Source: Singulisphaera sp. GP187 (GTDB lineage: Bacteria > Planctomycetota > UBA1135 > UBA2386). From it: a DNA stretch of 36,757 bases. How positions within the stretch are numbered: position 1 is the stretch's first letter; each line of letters opens with the position of its first letter. Below the pieces are notes generated by a model. The model did no database searches and had not been told where the DNA came from. It saw nothing but the letters and a program-made list of their open reading frames with translations. This document shows positions 9,151-18,179 of the stretch, piece by piece. Location: contig CAMBXM010000019.1 in the NCBI GenBank assembly GCA_945871815.1, forward strand, positions 1 to 36,757, written 5' to 3'. A program made the translations under genes and the position numbers.

Positions 9151-11661
9151 ATGACCATGCAGGAACTGCTCCGCTGGATCGCCAACCTCCAAGGCATCGC
9201 CACCGATGGTGTCGAGATGCAGTTTGAGTTCGCCAGCTTCCCCGGCGGTGGCCTCGGCCTCGCCGTGCTGTTGTTGCTGTTGCTGCTGGTGCTGTTTGTC
9301 AGCTTCGTCTACCGGCGCGATGGCAAGAACCTGACCTCGCGGCAACGCCTGATGCTGGTGAGCCTTCGCGGACTCGCGGTGCTCGCGGCCGCGCTGCTGT
9401 TGCTGGAGCCAAATCTCGTGGCGGTGAAGCACGACACGCGCCCCGGCACCACAATCCTGCTGGCCGACACCAGCCAGTCGATGCAACAGCTCGATCCCTA
9501 CCGCCGCGACGAAGTCCGGGCGCTGGCTGACGGTTGGCGCAGCATCGGGATCGCTGAGCCCGCATCGGTGCCGCGTATCGAGTTGCTCAAGGCGCTGCTG
9601 GCGCACGATGACGGCGCGCTCACCCGCGCACTTGCGGCCAAGAACGACGTGATGCTCTACGGCTATTCGTCGGGGATCGATGCGTTGCCCTTGCTGGCGC
9701 CGGCCAATGGCGCCTCGAGCTCGAGTACTGCGGCGCCGCGCGACGACCAAGGCAGGCTTTCGCCGCCGCGCCTCGATGTTGCCGCGATCGCCGCCAAGGG
9801 CCGCTACTCCAACCTTGGTGGATCCCTGCGTTCGGCGCTCGACAAGAGCCGCAACTCGGAGATCGCCGCAGTCGTGATTCTGGGTGACGGCCGGCGCAAC
9901 GCGGGCCCGCAGGCCGCCGAGATTGCGCGCATGCTCAATCAGCGCAAGGTGCCGCACACCTTCGTGCTCGGCATCGGCGATTCGTCGGCGACGCAGACGG
10001 TTGCAATCGGCCACTTCGAGGCGCCAGAGAAGGTGTTTCAGAAGGACCCGTTTGAAGTCCGCGCCACCGTTGTCGCGCAGGGCTACGACGCCATGCCGAT
10101 GACCATCCGCCTGCTGCGCACCGACGCCGAGGGCGTTGAGTCGGTGGTGCGCACGCAGCAACTCGAAGTGGGCGGCGCCGTCAGCGAAGCCGTCGTCGAG
10201 TGGAAGGACATCACTTCGGTGGAGATTGGACGCTTTGTCTACCGCGCCGTGATCGAACCGCCGAGCGGCGAACCGCCCGCCCCCGAGCGGCATCAGAAGA
10301 ACCTGCCGGTCGAAGTGTTGGGCGAACGAGCGCGCGTGCTGTTGCTTGCGGGCGGTTCGAACCACGAGTTCCAGATCCTGCGCAACTTGCTGATTCGCGA
10401 CAAGACGATCGATGTCAGCTGCTGGCTGCAGAGCGCTGATCCGAACTTTCCTCAAGACGGTGACGAAGGGGTGCGTCTTGACGCATTGCCAGTCGACGAG
10501 AAGCAGCTCGACCCGTTCGACGTGGTCATCGCCATCGATCCGGACGCCAGCAAGCTGACACCGTCATTCTGCGAGTTGCTGCGCAAGCACGTGCTCGAGA
10601 ATGGCTGCGGCTTGTGGTGGATCGCTGGCGAGAAGTTCGCCATCGACTCGTTCAAAGAGACCTCTCCGACCAAGTCGCTCGTCGATCTGCTGCCGATCGT
10701 TCCTGATCTCGTCTACGCCGAGAGTGTCGCCAACCTCGGTCTTGGGCTCGCGCATACGAGGCTCTATCCCTACACGCTGACTCCCGAGGGCGAGGACGGC
10801 GTCGCCAGCAAGATCACGCGGATCACCGAGTCTCGCGAGCAGTGTCGCTTGATGTGGTCGCGGCTCCCGGGCTTCCACCTGGCGTTCCCGGTCAAGCAAC
10901 TCAAGCCCGCCGCAACCGTGCTCGTGGTGCACGAGAACTGCGATCCTCGCCTGAAGCGCGATGGCCGCGGCATGCCGCTCGTGGCTTCGCACTTCGTGGG
11001 AGCAGGGCGCGTGATCTTCAGCGGCATCGACGAGACCTATCGGTGGCGTTCGTTGTTCGAGGACGCCTACGACCGTCTGTGGGTCAAGGGCATCCGCTTC
11101 TTGTTCGACGGCCGCATTCACGCCGGCAACAGCCGCCTCCAGCTGCGCATCAGCGACGAGAAGGTCGAGCTCGGCGACGCGCTGACGATCACCGTCGACG
11201 CCAAGGACGAACAGATGCAGCCGCTGGTGTCGCCGACGTATGAGCTGCTGCTCGAACGCGAGGGCAAAGAACTCGAACCGCTGAAGCTCGAGCCGGTCGC
11301 CGAGGTGCCCGGTTCCTACCAGTTGCAGCTGCGACCCGACCAACTCGGTGTCTACCGGCTGCGAACGCTGGCGGCGGGCGGCAAGAGTGTGGAAGTGCCG
11401 TTCCAGGTGGTCCCCGCCCAGATCGAGAGCGAGGGTCCGGTGGATCGATCCGAACTTGCTGCGATCGCAGCCGCCAATGGCGGTCGGTTGTTCGATACCC
11501 CAGCGGCTCTGTTCGCCGCGCTCGGCGAGATCCCCTCGCGCAGCGCCACGGACACCTACCGCACGCCGCACGCGATCTGGGACGGCTGGATCACCGTCGC
11601 GATCTTGCTGATCGCGCTTTCGCTCGAGTGGCTACTGCGCAAGAGGTTCAACCTCCTATGA
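9151..11661 (+). CDS. VWA-domain membrane protein with glutamine-amidotransferase-like domain
   Basis: About 836 residues from ATG 9151 (a second ATG two codons later is possible), 10 bp after the previous gene. Two N-terminal membrane spans (GGLGLAVLLLLLLLVLFVSFVY and LVSLRGLAVLAAALLLLEP) are followed by a VWA domain with a canonical MIDAS, ILLADTSQSM. The middle of the protein has a class I GATase-like fold (ARVLLLAGGSNHEFQILRNLL ... FDVVIAIDPDASKL ... VLENGCGLWWIAG). The C-terminal part is a beta-sandwich region (ISDEKVELGDALTITVDAKD), and the last membrane helix is GWITVAILLIALSLEWLLRKR. The architecture is typical of planctomycete and acidobacterial cell-surface VWA proteins. It shares its overall plan with the protein upstream, so the two are probable paralogues or partners. 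Its stop overlaps the next start in ATGA. Confidence 0.88.
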   Translation: MTMQELLRWIANLQGIATDGVEMQFEFASFPGGGLGLAVLLLLLLLVLFVSFVYRRDGKNLTSRQRLMLVSLRGLAVLAAALLLLEPNLVAVKHDTRPGTTILLADTSQSMQQLDPYRRDEVRALADGWRSIGIAEPASVPRIELLKALLAHDDGALTRALAAKNDVMLYGYSSGIDALPLLAPANGASSSSTAAPRDDQGRLSPPRLDVAAIAAKGRYSNLGGSLRSALDKSRNSEIAAVVILGDGRRNAGPQAAEIARMLNQRKVPHTFVLGIGDSSATQTVAIGHFEAPEKVFQKDPFEVRATVVAQGYDAMPMTIRLLRTDAEGVESVVRTQQLEVGGAVSEAVVEWKDITSVEIGRFVYRAVIEPPSGEPPAPERHQKNLPVEVLGERARVLLLAGGSNHEFQILRNLLIRDKTIDVSCWLQSADPNFPQDGDEGVRLDALPVDEKQLDPFDVVIAIDPDASKLTPSFCELLRKHVLENGCGLWWIAGEKFAIDSFKETSPTKSLVDLLPIVPDLVYAESVANLGLGLAHTRLYPYTLTPEGEDGVASKITRITESREQCRLMWSRLPGFHLAFPVKQLKPAATVLVVHENCDPRLKRDGRGMPLVASHFVGAGRVIFSGIDETYRWRSLFEDAYDRLWVKGIRFLFDGRIHAGNSRLQLRISDEKVELGDALTITVDAKDEQMQPLVSPTYELLLEREGKELEPLKLEPVAEVPGSYQLQLRPDQLGVYRLRTLAAGGKSVEVPFQVVPAQIESEGPVDRSELAAIAAANGGRLFDTPAALFAALGEIPSRSATDTYRTPHAIWDGWITVAILLIALSLEWLLRKRFNLL

Positions 11662-13976
11662 CCGCCGCCCCTCCGCCGCTGGTGCCACGCGAGCACGAAG
11701 GCCCCGGCCCGGCCAGTTCGGTGCTGCGCGTTGCTGCTTTCCGCTTCGCGTTGCTGCGGGCCAAGATTCGAGTGGCGGTGTGGACCGAGTCGTCGGCCTA
11801 CGTCGTCGCAGCACTCCTCGTCTACGCGGCGCTGACGTTTGCTGCCGATCGCACCTTGCGGCTCGAGACGCCGGTCCGCGCTGTCCTGTTGTGCGTGTTC
11901 CTCGTGCTCGTGGCGCGGACGGTGTGGCAGCGCCTCGTCGTGCCACTGCGGGTGCAACTCGGGGACGACGATCTGGCACTGGCCGTCGAACGCCAGACAC
12001 CCGGCCTGCGACAGTCGCTCATCAGCTCGATGCAGTTCGAGCGGTCGCTGAGCGGTGAGCGCCGCGTAACCGAGTCGCGGGAGCTGATGCGCGCCGTCGT
12101 GGTCGACGTCGAGGCCCGCGTCGCGGCTATGCCGTTCGCGGAGGCGCTGGATGCAGGCCGCATGCGGCGTGCGACTTCGGCCCTCGTCGGTATCGGGCTC
12201 GTATTCGTCGTCTGGGGCCTTGCCTCGGGCGCGGCGCTGCAGCTCTGGGCGCAGCGCAATCTGATGCTGTCGAGCGTCGAGTGGCCGCGCTACACGCAAC
12301 TGCACTTCGCCGACGTCGGCGAGGGTGTGAGGCGACTGCCGCAGGGCGACCCGCTGACCATCATCGTGCGCGCCGCGGGCGAACTGCCGGAGCAGGTGCA
12401 CTTGCGCAGTACGTTTGCGAACGGCGATACCGCGTACGAGCCGATGAGTCGCACCGGCGACGGCGAGTTCACGCTGACGATGGAGACGCTGCTCGAAAAC
12501 GCGACGATCGTCGCCGAAGGAGGCGACGGGATCTCGACGCCGCTGCGCATCGAGATCGTCGCTCGCCCGCGCATCGAGAATGTCACGCTGCAGATCGTCT
12601 TCCCGTCATACATGCAGAAGGAGCCGGAGGACGTGCCGCCGACGGAGGGCGAACTCCGCATCGTCCGCGGCAGCCAGCTGCGCCTGCGTGGCACCAGTCA
12701 CAAGAAGCTGGCGTCCGCGTTTGCGTTGCTGGCCGACACGAAGCTGCCGCTGGAGCTCGATGCCGACGCGATGGTCTTCTCGGGCGCCGTAGCCCCCGAG
12801 GCCGGTGGTCTCTTGACGATCGATGTGATCGACACCGATCAACTTGGCGCCGCAACTCCACCAAAGCTGTTCGTGCGCATGGTCGAGGACAAGGCTCCGA
12901 GCGTGGAGTTCAAGCTGCGCGGCATCGGCCCGTTGGTCACTGCTCAGGTGCGCATCCCGGGCGAGCTGAAGTGCAAGGACGACTTCGGCGTGACCAAGGT
13001 CGCAGCCGAGTTCCGCGCCGTCATCGACGCGCCGGAAGCGAAGGCGCCGACTGCGACCGAACAGTCCGCAGTTGCGCCGCCCCTGGAGCTCCCGTTCGTG
13101 CCGATGGAGATGGCCCTCGCCGACGCGCTCGAACCGGGCAGCGTCCGCTACGACACCACGGGCATCCTCGATGTGATGCAGCGCAACCCGAAGCCGCAGA
13201 CGGAAGAGGATCCGAGCAACGAGGTACGGCCTGGCATGTTGCTGTCGCTGCGCTTCTGCGCGACCGACAACTTCGGTCCTGGCGAGCCGCATACGAGCAA
13301 GGGCGAGGCCTTTGCGTTTCGCGTCGTCACGCGCGAGAAGCTTGTCGACGAACTGCGTCGTCGTCAGGTCGAACAGCGGATGGAGCTGGAGAAGGTGCGC
13401 GACGAAGAGTCGGCAGCGTTGTTGGCGCTGCGCGAAACCCTGAGTCCGAAGGCCAACGACTCCCGAGCCGCGCAGGCGCGATTGCAGTTCAAACAACTGG
13501 CAGCGCGGCAGCAAACGCTCGGTCGCCGCGCGGCCTTCACCGCGGATCTGTACCAGCGCATCCTCTGGGAGTACGAGAACAACCGCATCTGGGAGCCCAG
13601 CAAGGTGCGCGAGTATGAGGCGCTGACGGCCGTGCCCCTGCTCGACTTGGGGAAGGCCTCCTTCCCGAACAGCGCACACGCGGTTGCGACTTTCGCCGAC
13701 ACCGGCGATGAGGAGTTAAGGGGCGCTGCGGTCGACGCTTACGCCGAGATCCTGCGGCGCCTCGAAGCGATTCTCCGAGTGATGGAGCAGGTCGAGACCC
13801 TCGCGGGCCTCATCGAGCAACTGCGCGGCGTGATAAAAGTCGAGGACTCCGCCATCCGCGAAGTCGAAAACAAGATCAAGGCCGCTGGCGAGAGCATCTT
13901 CCAGAAGCCTGCTCAGCCGTCGAAGCCCGAGGCCATCAAGCCATCGGGTGGTGAACAGCCGGACAAGGACAAGTAG
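11658..13976 (+). CDS. DUF4175-like membrane protein with long periplasmic and coiled-coil regions
   Basis: 772 residues from ATG 11658 (ATGA overlap with the upstream stop; the frame opens slightly earlier but gives no better start). Two membrane spans near the N-terminus (SSAYVVAALLVYAALTFAA and PVRAVLLCVFLVLVART) are followed by LAVERQTPGLRQSLISSMQFE, a conserved-looking segment of DUF4175-type proteins, and a third span near residues 175-195 (ALVGIGLVFVVWGLASGAAL). The large remainder has beta-sandwich character (residues about 205-480), then a charged helical region (ELRRRQVEQRMELEKVRDEE) and a Lys/Pro-rich tail. In other genomes this family sits beside VWA and coiled-coil genes, as here. 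I infer a structural membrane component of the same complex; no catalytic motif is visible. Confidence 0.8.
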   Translation: MTAAPPPLVPREHEGPGPASSVLRVAAFRFALLRAKIRVAVWTESSAYVVAALLVYAALTFAADRTLRLETPVRAVLLCVFLVLVARTVWQRLVVPLRVQLGDDDLALAVERQTPGLRQSLISSMQFERSLSGERRVTESRELMRAVVVDVEARVAAMPFAEALDAGRMRRATSALVGIGLVFVVWGLASGAALQLWAQRNLMLSSVEWPRYTQLHFADVGEGVRRLPQGDPLTIIVRAAGELPEQVHLRSTFANGDTAYEPMSRTGDGEFTLTMETLLENATIVAEGGDGISTPLRIEIVARPRIENVTLQIVFPSYMQKEPEDVPPTEGELRIVRGSQLRLRGTSHKKLASAFALLADTKLPLELDADAMVFSGAVAPEAGGLLTIDVIDTDQLGAATPPKLFVRMVEDKAPSVEFKLRGIGPLVTAQVRIPGELKCKDDFGVTKVAAEFRAVIDAPEAKAPTATEQSAVAPPLELPFVPMEMALADALEPGSVRYDTTGILDVMQRNPKPQTEEDPSNEVRPGMLLSLRFCATDNFGPGEPHTSKGEAFAFRVVTREKLVDELRRRQVEQRMELEKVRDEESAALLALRETLSPKANDSRAAQARLQFKQLAARQQTLGRRAAFTADLYQRILWEYENNRIWEPSKVREYEALTAVPLLDLGKASFPNSAHAVATFADTGDEELRGAAVDAYAEILRRLEAILRVMEQVETLAGLIEQLRGVIKVEDSAIREVENKIKAAGESIFQKPAQPSKPEAIKPSGGEQPDKDK

Positions 13977-13987
13977 GAGCACGACCC

Positions 13988-15880
13988 ATGAGACGATTCT
14001 TTGCATTGGCATGCGCGGCGATCTGCCTCGCCTCGGCTCCGACTAAGGCGTTGCTCGCGCAAGACCCGCCGCCCGTGGCGCAGCAGCAACAGTCTGCCGA
14101 AGCACGCTTCCGTGAGCTGACGGAGAGCATGCAGCGCCTGCACGCCTACCTCACGAAGGCCGGCAACCAGGACGACGTGAAGCTCGTGCGCGCGGGCCTC
14201 ACGCTGGCGCAGGAGAAGAAGATCCAGGACGCGATGGGCCAGGTGCGCACGCTGCTCGATCAGCAGAAGTGGGACGCCGCGCTCGAGCGCATGCAGTCCG
14301 TTCGTGCCGATCTCGTCCAACTGCTCGACCTGCTGCAAAACCGCAACCTCGACCTCGCCAAGTTGCTCGAACAACTCGAGCGCTTGAAGGGCTATCGCGG
14401 TGAAGTCGACCAGCTGGTCAAGGATCAGGCGGCCGAGAAGGATGCATCGGCACGCACGCAGGCTTTGCAGGATCAGCTCGAAGCAGTGCAAAAAGCCAAG
14501 GCCGCCACCGAACAACTGCTCGCTGAACAGCAGCAGTTGCGCCAGCAGACCAATGCGCTCGGCCTGCAGGCCGTCGGCGAGGCGACCAAGCCGCTGGCGC
14601 AGAAGGAGAACGAGCTGAAGGCTGCAACCGAAGAGCTCGGCAAGAACCTTGACCAACTCGACAAGAAGGCCGCCGAACTGGCCATGCCCTCGGAGTCGGC
14701 GCCTCCGAAGGACGGCGAAGCGAAGCCGTCGAAGCCATCGCCGAGTTCGTCGTCGAAGTCGGGCAACAGCGCGCGCAGCGCGGCGCAGTCGATGAGCAAG
14801 GCACAACAGCAGCTCGACCAGAAGTACGCCGAGCCGTCGCTGAAGGACCAGGATCAGGCGATCGAGCAACTGAAGTCGACCGTCAAAGAGCTCGAAGCGA
14901 TGGCCGATCAGGCACGCCGCGAACTCGAGAAGCTGCCGTTCGACCAGCAGGCCAAGCGCCAGGACGACACCCAGCACGCGACCGACACCCTCGCGCAGAA
15001 GATGGAGAAGTCCGAGCAAGATGGCGAGAACCAGGACGGTCAACCGACGCCTGGTCGCAAGTCGGTGCAGCAGGCGGTGCCAAAGCAGAAGGCCGCCGCG
15101 GGTCAGCTCAAGGAGTACAAGCCGGCGAAACAGAAGCAGCAGGACGCCAAGGAAGACCTCGAGAAGGCCCGTGACGAGCTCGACGAAGCGATCAACCAAC
15201 TGCGGCAGCAACTGCAAGACGAAGTGCTGCGCGCACTCGAAGAGCGCTTCACGGCGATGCTGGCCAAGCAGCGCGAACTATCGCTGCAGACCAAGACGCT
15301 CGACAAGACACGCGCCCAGGTGCTGACTGCCGACGGTGGGCTGCCCGCTGCCCTGCAGTCGCGCATCCAGGCCGTCGCGTCCGGCGAGCAGGACCTCGAG
15401 GTCGAGGCCTCTGATGCGCTGAAGTTGCTCGAAGAAGAAGGCACCACTGCCGTGTTCCCCGAGATCGTTTCCGACCTCAAGGACCAATTGCGCGAGGTCG
15501 GGAAGCGCTGCCGTGGCAACGCTACCGACAAGCCGGTGCAGGAGCGTCAGTTCGAGGTCGAGCAGACGCTCGAGTTGCTGATCAATTCGCTGCGCAAGGC
15601 CATCGAACAGCGCGAAGGCGGCGGTGAGCCCGGTCAGTGCAACGGACAGCCTCAGCTCGTGCCGATCTCGGCCGAACTCAAGCTCGTCCGCTACCTGCAA
15701 GAGCGCGTCAACAAGCGCACCAAGGACTACGAAGAAGGTATGCCCGCTGAGATGCGCGACACCGACGAGGGGAGAGCGGAGGCGGTCGAGCTTTCGGGCA
15801 AGCAGGTGAAGGTCCGTGATCTCACGCGCAAGCTTGCGACCAAGCTCAACCAGGAGAACAACGCCGAGGAGGGCAAGTGA
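13988..15880 (+). CDS. Secreted coiled-coil protein rich in Gln, Lys and Glu
   Basis: 630 residues from ATG 13988, with AGGAG at 13975-13979 placed 8 bases upstream and an N-terminal signal peptide (MRRFFALACAAICLASAPTKALLAQ). Almost all of the mature protein has the heptad and charge pattern of long coiled coils (LAKLLEQLERLKGYRGEVDQ; LEAVQKAKAATEQLLAEQQQL; LEKARDELDEAINQLRQQLQ). A Ser/Lys/Pro-rich hinge lies near residues 235-260 and a Pro/Gln/Lys-rich stretch near residues 335-375. No enzymatic motif is present. Long secreted coiled-coil proteins at this position, between the DUF4175-like and TPR genes, are common in such clusters and probably tether or bridge envelope components. Its stop overlaps the GTG of the next gene (GTGA). 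Confidence 0.82.
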   Translation: MRRFFALACAAICLASAPTKALLAQDPPPVAQQQQSAEARFRELTESMQRLHAYLTKAGNQDDVKLVRAGLTLAQEKKIQDAMGQVRTLLDQQKWDAALERMQSVRADLVQLLDLLQNRNLDLAKLLEQLERLKGYRGEVDQLVKDQAAEKDASARTQALQDQLEAVQKAKAATEQLLAEQQQLRQQTNALGLQAVGEATKPLAQKENELKAATEELGKNLDQLDKKAAELAMPSESAPPKDGEAKPSKPSPSSSSKSGNSARSAAQSMSKAQQQLDQKYAEPSLKDQDQAIEQLKSTVKELEAMADQARRELEKLPFDQQAKRQDDTQHATDTLAQKMEKSEQDGENQDGQPTPGRKSVQQAVPKQKAAAGQLKEYKPAKQKQQDAKEDLEKARDELDEAINQLRQQLQDEVLRALEERFTAMLAKQRELSLQTKTLDKTRAQVLTADGGLPAALQSRIQAVASGEQDLEVEASDALKLLEEEGTTAVFPEIVSDLKDQLREVGKRCRGNATDKPVQERQFEVEQTLELLINSLRKAIEQREGGGEPGQCNGQPQLVPISAELKLVRYLQERVNKRTKDYEEGMPAEMRDTDEGRAEAVELSGKQVKVRDLTRKLATKLNQENNAEEGK

Positions 15881-16914
15881 CGCTTTCGAGCAAGCTGACC
15901 GCCGCGCTCGCCTTTCTGTGTCTTGCACCATCGTCGCTGTTCGGCGTGTTGCGCGCGCAGGACGAGCCCGCGGCCTCGGCACCGGCGGTGCAGAGCCCCT
16001 TTCGTCCATTCGATCGCGCGGCCTACGAGGCGCATGCGAAGAAGCTCGGCGCCACTGACGCGCAGTTGGAGCAGTTCACCCGCGAGGTCGGCGAGGTCGG
16101 CGTCGAACGTGCTGCCGATGCTCTGATGCGCGCTTTGCGCAAGGACTTCGACGCCGCGGTCAGGCTCGGTGAGGACGGGGATCCCAAGGCCGTGCTCGCG
16201 CTCGCTGAGATCCTCGCCAAAGACTCCGATACGGTGCTCGGCGGCCATGTGCGCTACCACATGGCGCGACTGTTCCTCGACAGTGACGACCCCGAGCGCG
16301 CGGTCGAAATCCTGAACGAGTACTTCCAGCTCGATATCAACTTGACGCCGCTCGATGGCGAAACGGCCTTCTTCTATGCCCAGGCGCTGGCGGAGATCCC
16401 TCGCGGCGATTTGGCTTTGCCGCGGTTCCGCGCGTTTATGGAATGGTTTCCTCAGGCGAGTGAACGCTTCCGGGCTACGGCGCAGCAGCGCGTCGCTGAA
16501 CTAGAGCGCCAGCAAGAGAGTCGGCTCCACGTGCTCGCCGACCGCATGAAGAAGGTCGGGCGCGACCTGAAGAAGCAGAAGACCAACGAACCGATCCAAG
16601 TCGAGCAGAAGGAGATGATCGAAGAGCTCAGCGAGCTCATCGAGATGTACGAGCAGCAAGAGAAGCAGTCCGGTGGTCCGCCGAATGGCAATGGTCCCTC
16701 GAACAACCCCGCGACGCAGAGTGCGTTGACCGAAGGCGAAGGCCGCATCGGCAACCTCGAGAAGCGCGTCAGCCTCGCCGACCGATGGGGGCCGATGCCC
16801 GAGAAGGATCGGAAGCAGATCGAATCGCAGGTGCAGACGAAGCTGCCGCCGCAGTACCGCAAGCTGCTCGAGGGCTACTACAAGAAGCTTGGCACGGGCA
16901 ACAACGGCAAGTGA
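15877..16914 (+). CDS. Secreted TPR-like protein with Bat-cluster C-terminal motif
   Basis: 345 residues from GTG 15877, which overlaps the upstream TGA. The signal peptide is LTAALAFLCLAPSSLFGVLRAQ. Residues about 75-200 are TPR-like helical pairs (AVLALAEILAKDSD; MARLFLDSDDPERAVEILNEYFQLD; LPRFRAFMEWFPQASER). A coiled-coil stretch follows (ELERQQESRLHVLADRMKKVGRDLKK), then a Gly/Asn/Pro-rich linker. The end carries LADRWGPMPEKDRKQIESQ and LPPQYRKLLEGYYKKL, the WGxxP...LPPxYRxLLExYYKxL signature I associate with proteins encoded beside VWA/Bat genes in planctomycetes and acidobacteria. That tail is the best clue that this gene belongs functionally with the VWA proteins upstream. The stop overlaps the next GTG (GTGA). 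Confidence 0.82.
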   Translation: MTLSSKLTAALAFLCLAPSSLFGVLRAQDEPAASAPAVQSPFRPFDRAAYEAHAKKLGATDAQLEQFTREVGEVGVERAADALMRALRKDFDAAVRLGEDGDPKAVLALAEILAKDSDTVLGGHVRYHMARLFLDSDDPERAVEILNEYFQLDINLTPLDGETAFFYAQALAEIPRGDLALPRFRAFMEWFPQASERFRATAQQRVAELERQQESRLHVLADRMKKVGRDLKKQKTNEPIQVEQKEMIEELSELIEMYEQQEKQSGGPPNGNGPSNNPATQSALTEGEGRIGNLEKRVSLADRWGPMPEKDRKQIESQVQTKLPPQYRKLLEGYYKKLGTGNNGK

Positions 16915-18140
16915 CGCGCGCACGGACATACTCGGTCGCTGCGGCCTGCGTCGCGCTTGGCCTTGCCTCGGCTTCTGCGCAGGGGTCGGCTGCCACGATC
17001 GTGACGATTGACGGTCGCACGCTGACTGGCATCGTCGTCGGCGACGCCAACGAGCTACAGATCGGCGCTGAGACGATCGCACTTGCTGACGTGATGTCCT
17101 TGCGGCTCGACGCCGCCGGGGTCGAAGCGCCGGCGAAGGCGAACTTCTGCGTGTGGTTGCGATCGGGCTCGCTGTTGCCGGCTACCAGGATCGACGGTGT
17201 TGCCGCCACTGCCTCAACACCCAATCAGCTGCTGATCGAGCTGGCGTCCGGGGGCGAGCTTCGAGTGCCACTGACCACGGTTGCCGCCGTGCGCTCGCGC
17301 GCCAACGATCCGCAGACCTTCACCGCCGATCGCAAGGAGCCCGATGAGAACCGCGACTACCTGTACGTGGTCAAGGACGGCGCCCCGCAGCGATTTGGCG
17401 TCACGATCGAGGCCGTGCGCGACGGCAACGTGCACTTCGACCTCCGTGGCTCGAGTTACGAGTTTCCGCTGCGAGGTGACAACAGTGTGGCTGCGATCGT
17501 GTTCGGCAAGAACACTGGCTTCGCGCCGGATCGCCTGCCGGCGCCGCGTGTGCAAGCTTCGTTGGCCGGAGGCGAAGTCTGTTTTGGCAAGCTGCTGGCG
17601 ATTGGTGCCAGCGTGAAGCTGCAGCTTGACGAAGGCGCGATCTTGGAAGTGCCCGCTTCGCGCCTGCTCGGCCTCGACGTCCAGAGCGACAAGCTCGCAT
17701 GGCTCTCATCGATGCAGCCAAGGGTGGAGCAAACTGCTGCGTTCGATCGTGTCTGGCCGTGGACTGTCGATCGGTCACCGGCCGGCCCCGGAATCGTGCT
17801 CGGTGGCGTGACCTACGCGCGTGGCCTCGTGATGGTGCCGCGCACGCGCCTCACCTTCGAACTCGGTGGCCGTTACGACGTGTTCGAGGCGGTCCTCGGT
17901 TTCGACGAACGTTCCGGCCCACAGGCCCACGCGATCTTCCGCGTGCTCACGGATGGCAAGCTGTTGTTCGAGGTGACGCTGAGTGGACCTGGTTCGCAGC
18001 CGCGGTTGATCCACCTCCAACTGGCGCGTTGCCGCGAACTCACGCTCGAAGCCGACTTTGGCAACGACTTCGATCTGGGTGACCTGTGTGCCTTCGCAGA
18101 AGCGCGTGTACTGCAGACCTCGACTGTCGCGCCGAAGTGA
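16911..18140 (+). CDS. Secreted protein with Sm-like repeats and an NPCBM domain
   Basis: 409 residues from GTG 16911 (GTGA overlap). The open frame begins at 16785, but the signal peptide (TYSVAAACVALGLASASAQG) starts at this GTG. Residues about 30-270 hold repeats of a small beta-barrel pattern (IDGRTLTGIVVGDANELQI; SLAGGEVCFGKLLAIGASVKLQL), like those in the 567-2828 gene. Residues about 277-400 match the NPCBM/NEW2 module: GVTYARGLVMVPRTRLTFELGGRYDVFEAVLGFDE, split here as ARGLVMVPRTRL and ELGGRYDVFEAVLGFD, then FRVLTDGKLLFEV and RELTLEADFGNDFDLGD. NPCBM is a putative carbohydrate-binding fold, so this protein could bind polysaccharide of the envelope. The gene closes the VWA-type part of the operon, 39 bp before the protease trio. 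Confidence 0.85.
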   Translation: MTRARTYSVAAACVALGLASASAQGSAATIVTIDGRTLTGIVVGDANELQIGAETIALADVMSLRLDAAGVEAPAKANFCVWLRSGSLLPATRIDGVAATASTPNQLLIELASGGELRVPLTTVAAVRSRANDPQTFTADRKEPDENRDYLYVVKDGAPQRFGVTIEAVRDGNVHFDLRGSSYEFPLRGDNSVAAIVFGKNTGFAPDRLPAPRVQASLAGGEVCFGKLLAIGASVKLQLDEGAILEVPASRLLGLDVQSDKLAWLSSMQPRVEQTAAFDRVWPWTVDRSPAGPGIVLGGVTYARGLVMVPRTRLTFELGGRYDVFEAVLGFDERSGPQAHAIFRVLTDGKLLFEVTLSGPGSQPRLIHLQLARCRELTLEADFGNDFDLGDLCAFAEARVLQTSTVAPK

Positions 18141-18179
18141 CCCCCCGAACGACCGAATCCCCGAACTGACGGAGTCGCG

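Noticed and set aside
6909-9203. Long open frame on the minus strand, antisense to the BatA-like VWA gene
   Set aside because: It is rich in Arg, His and Gln, has no domain motif, and lies wholly opposite a gene with clear membrane spans and a VWA motif. Long antisense frames are expected in GC-rich DNA.
9255-9310. CTG/TTG-rich run that resembles a simple repeat
   Set aside because: It encodes the Leu-rich first membrane helix of the second VWA protein; codon use alone explains it.
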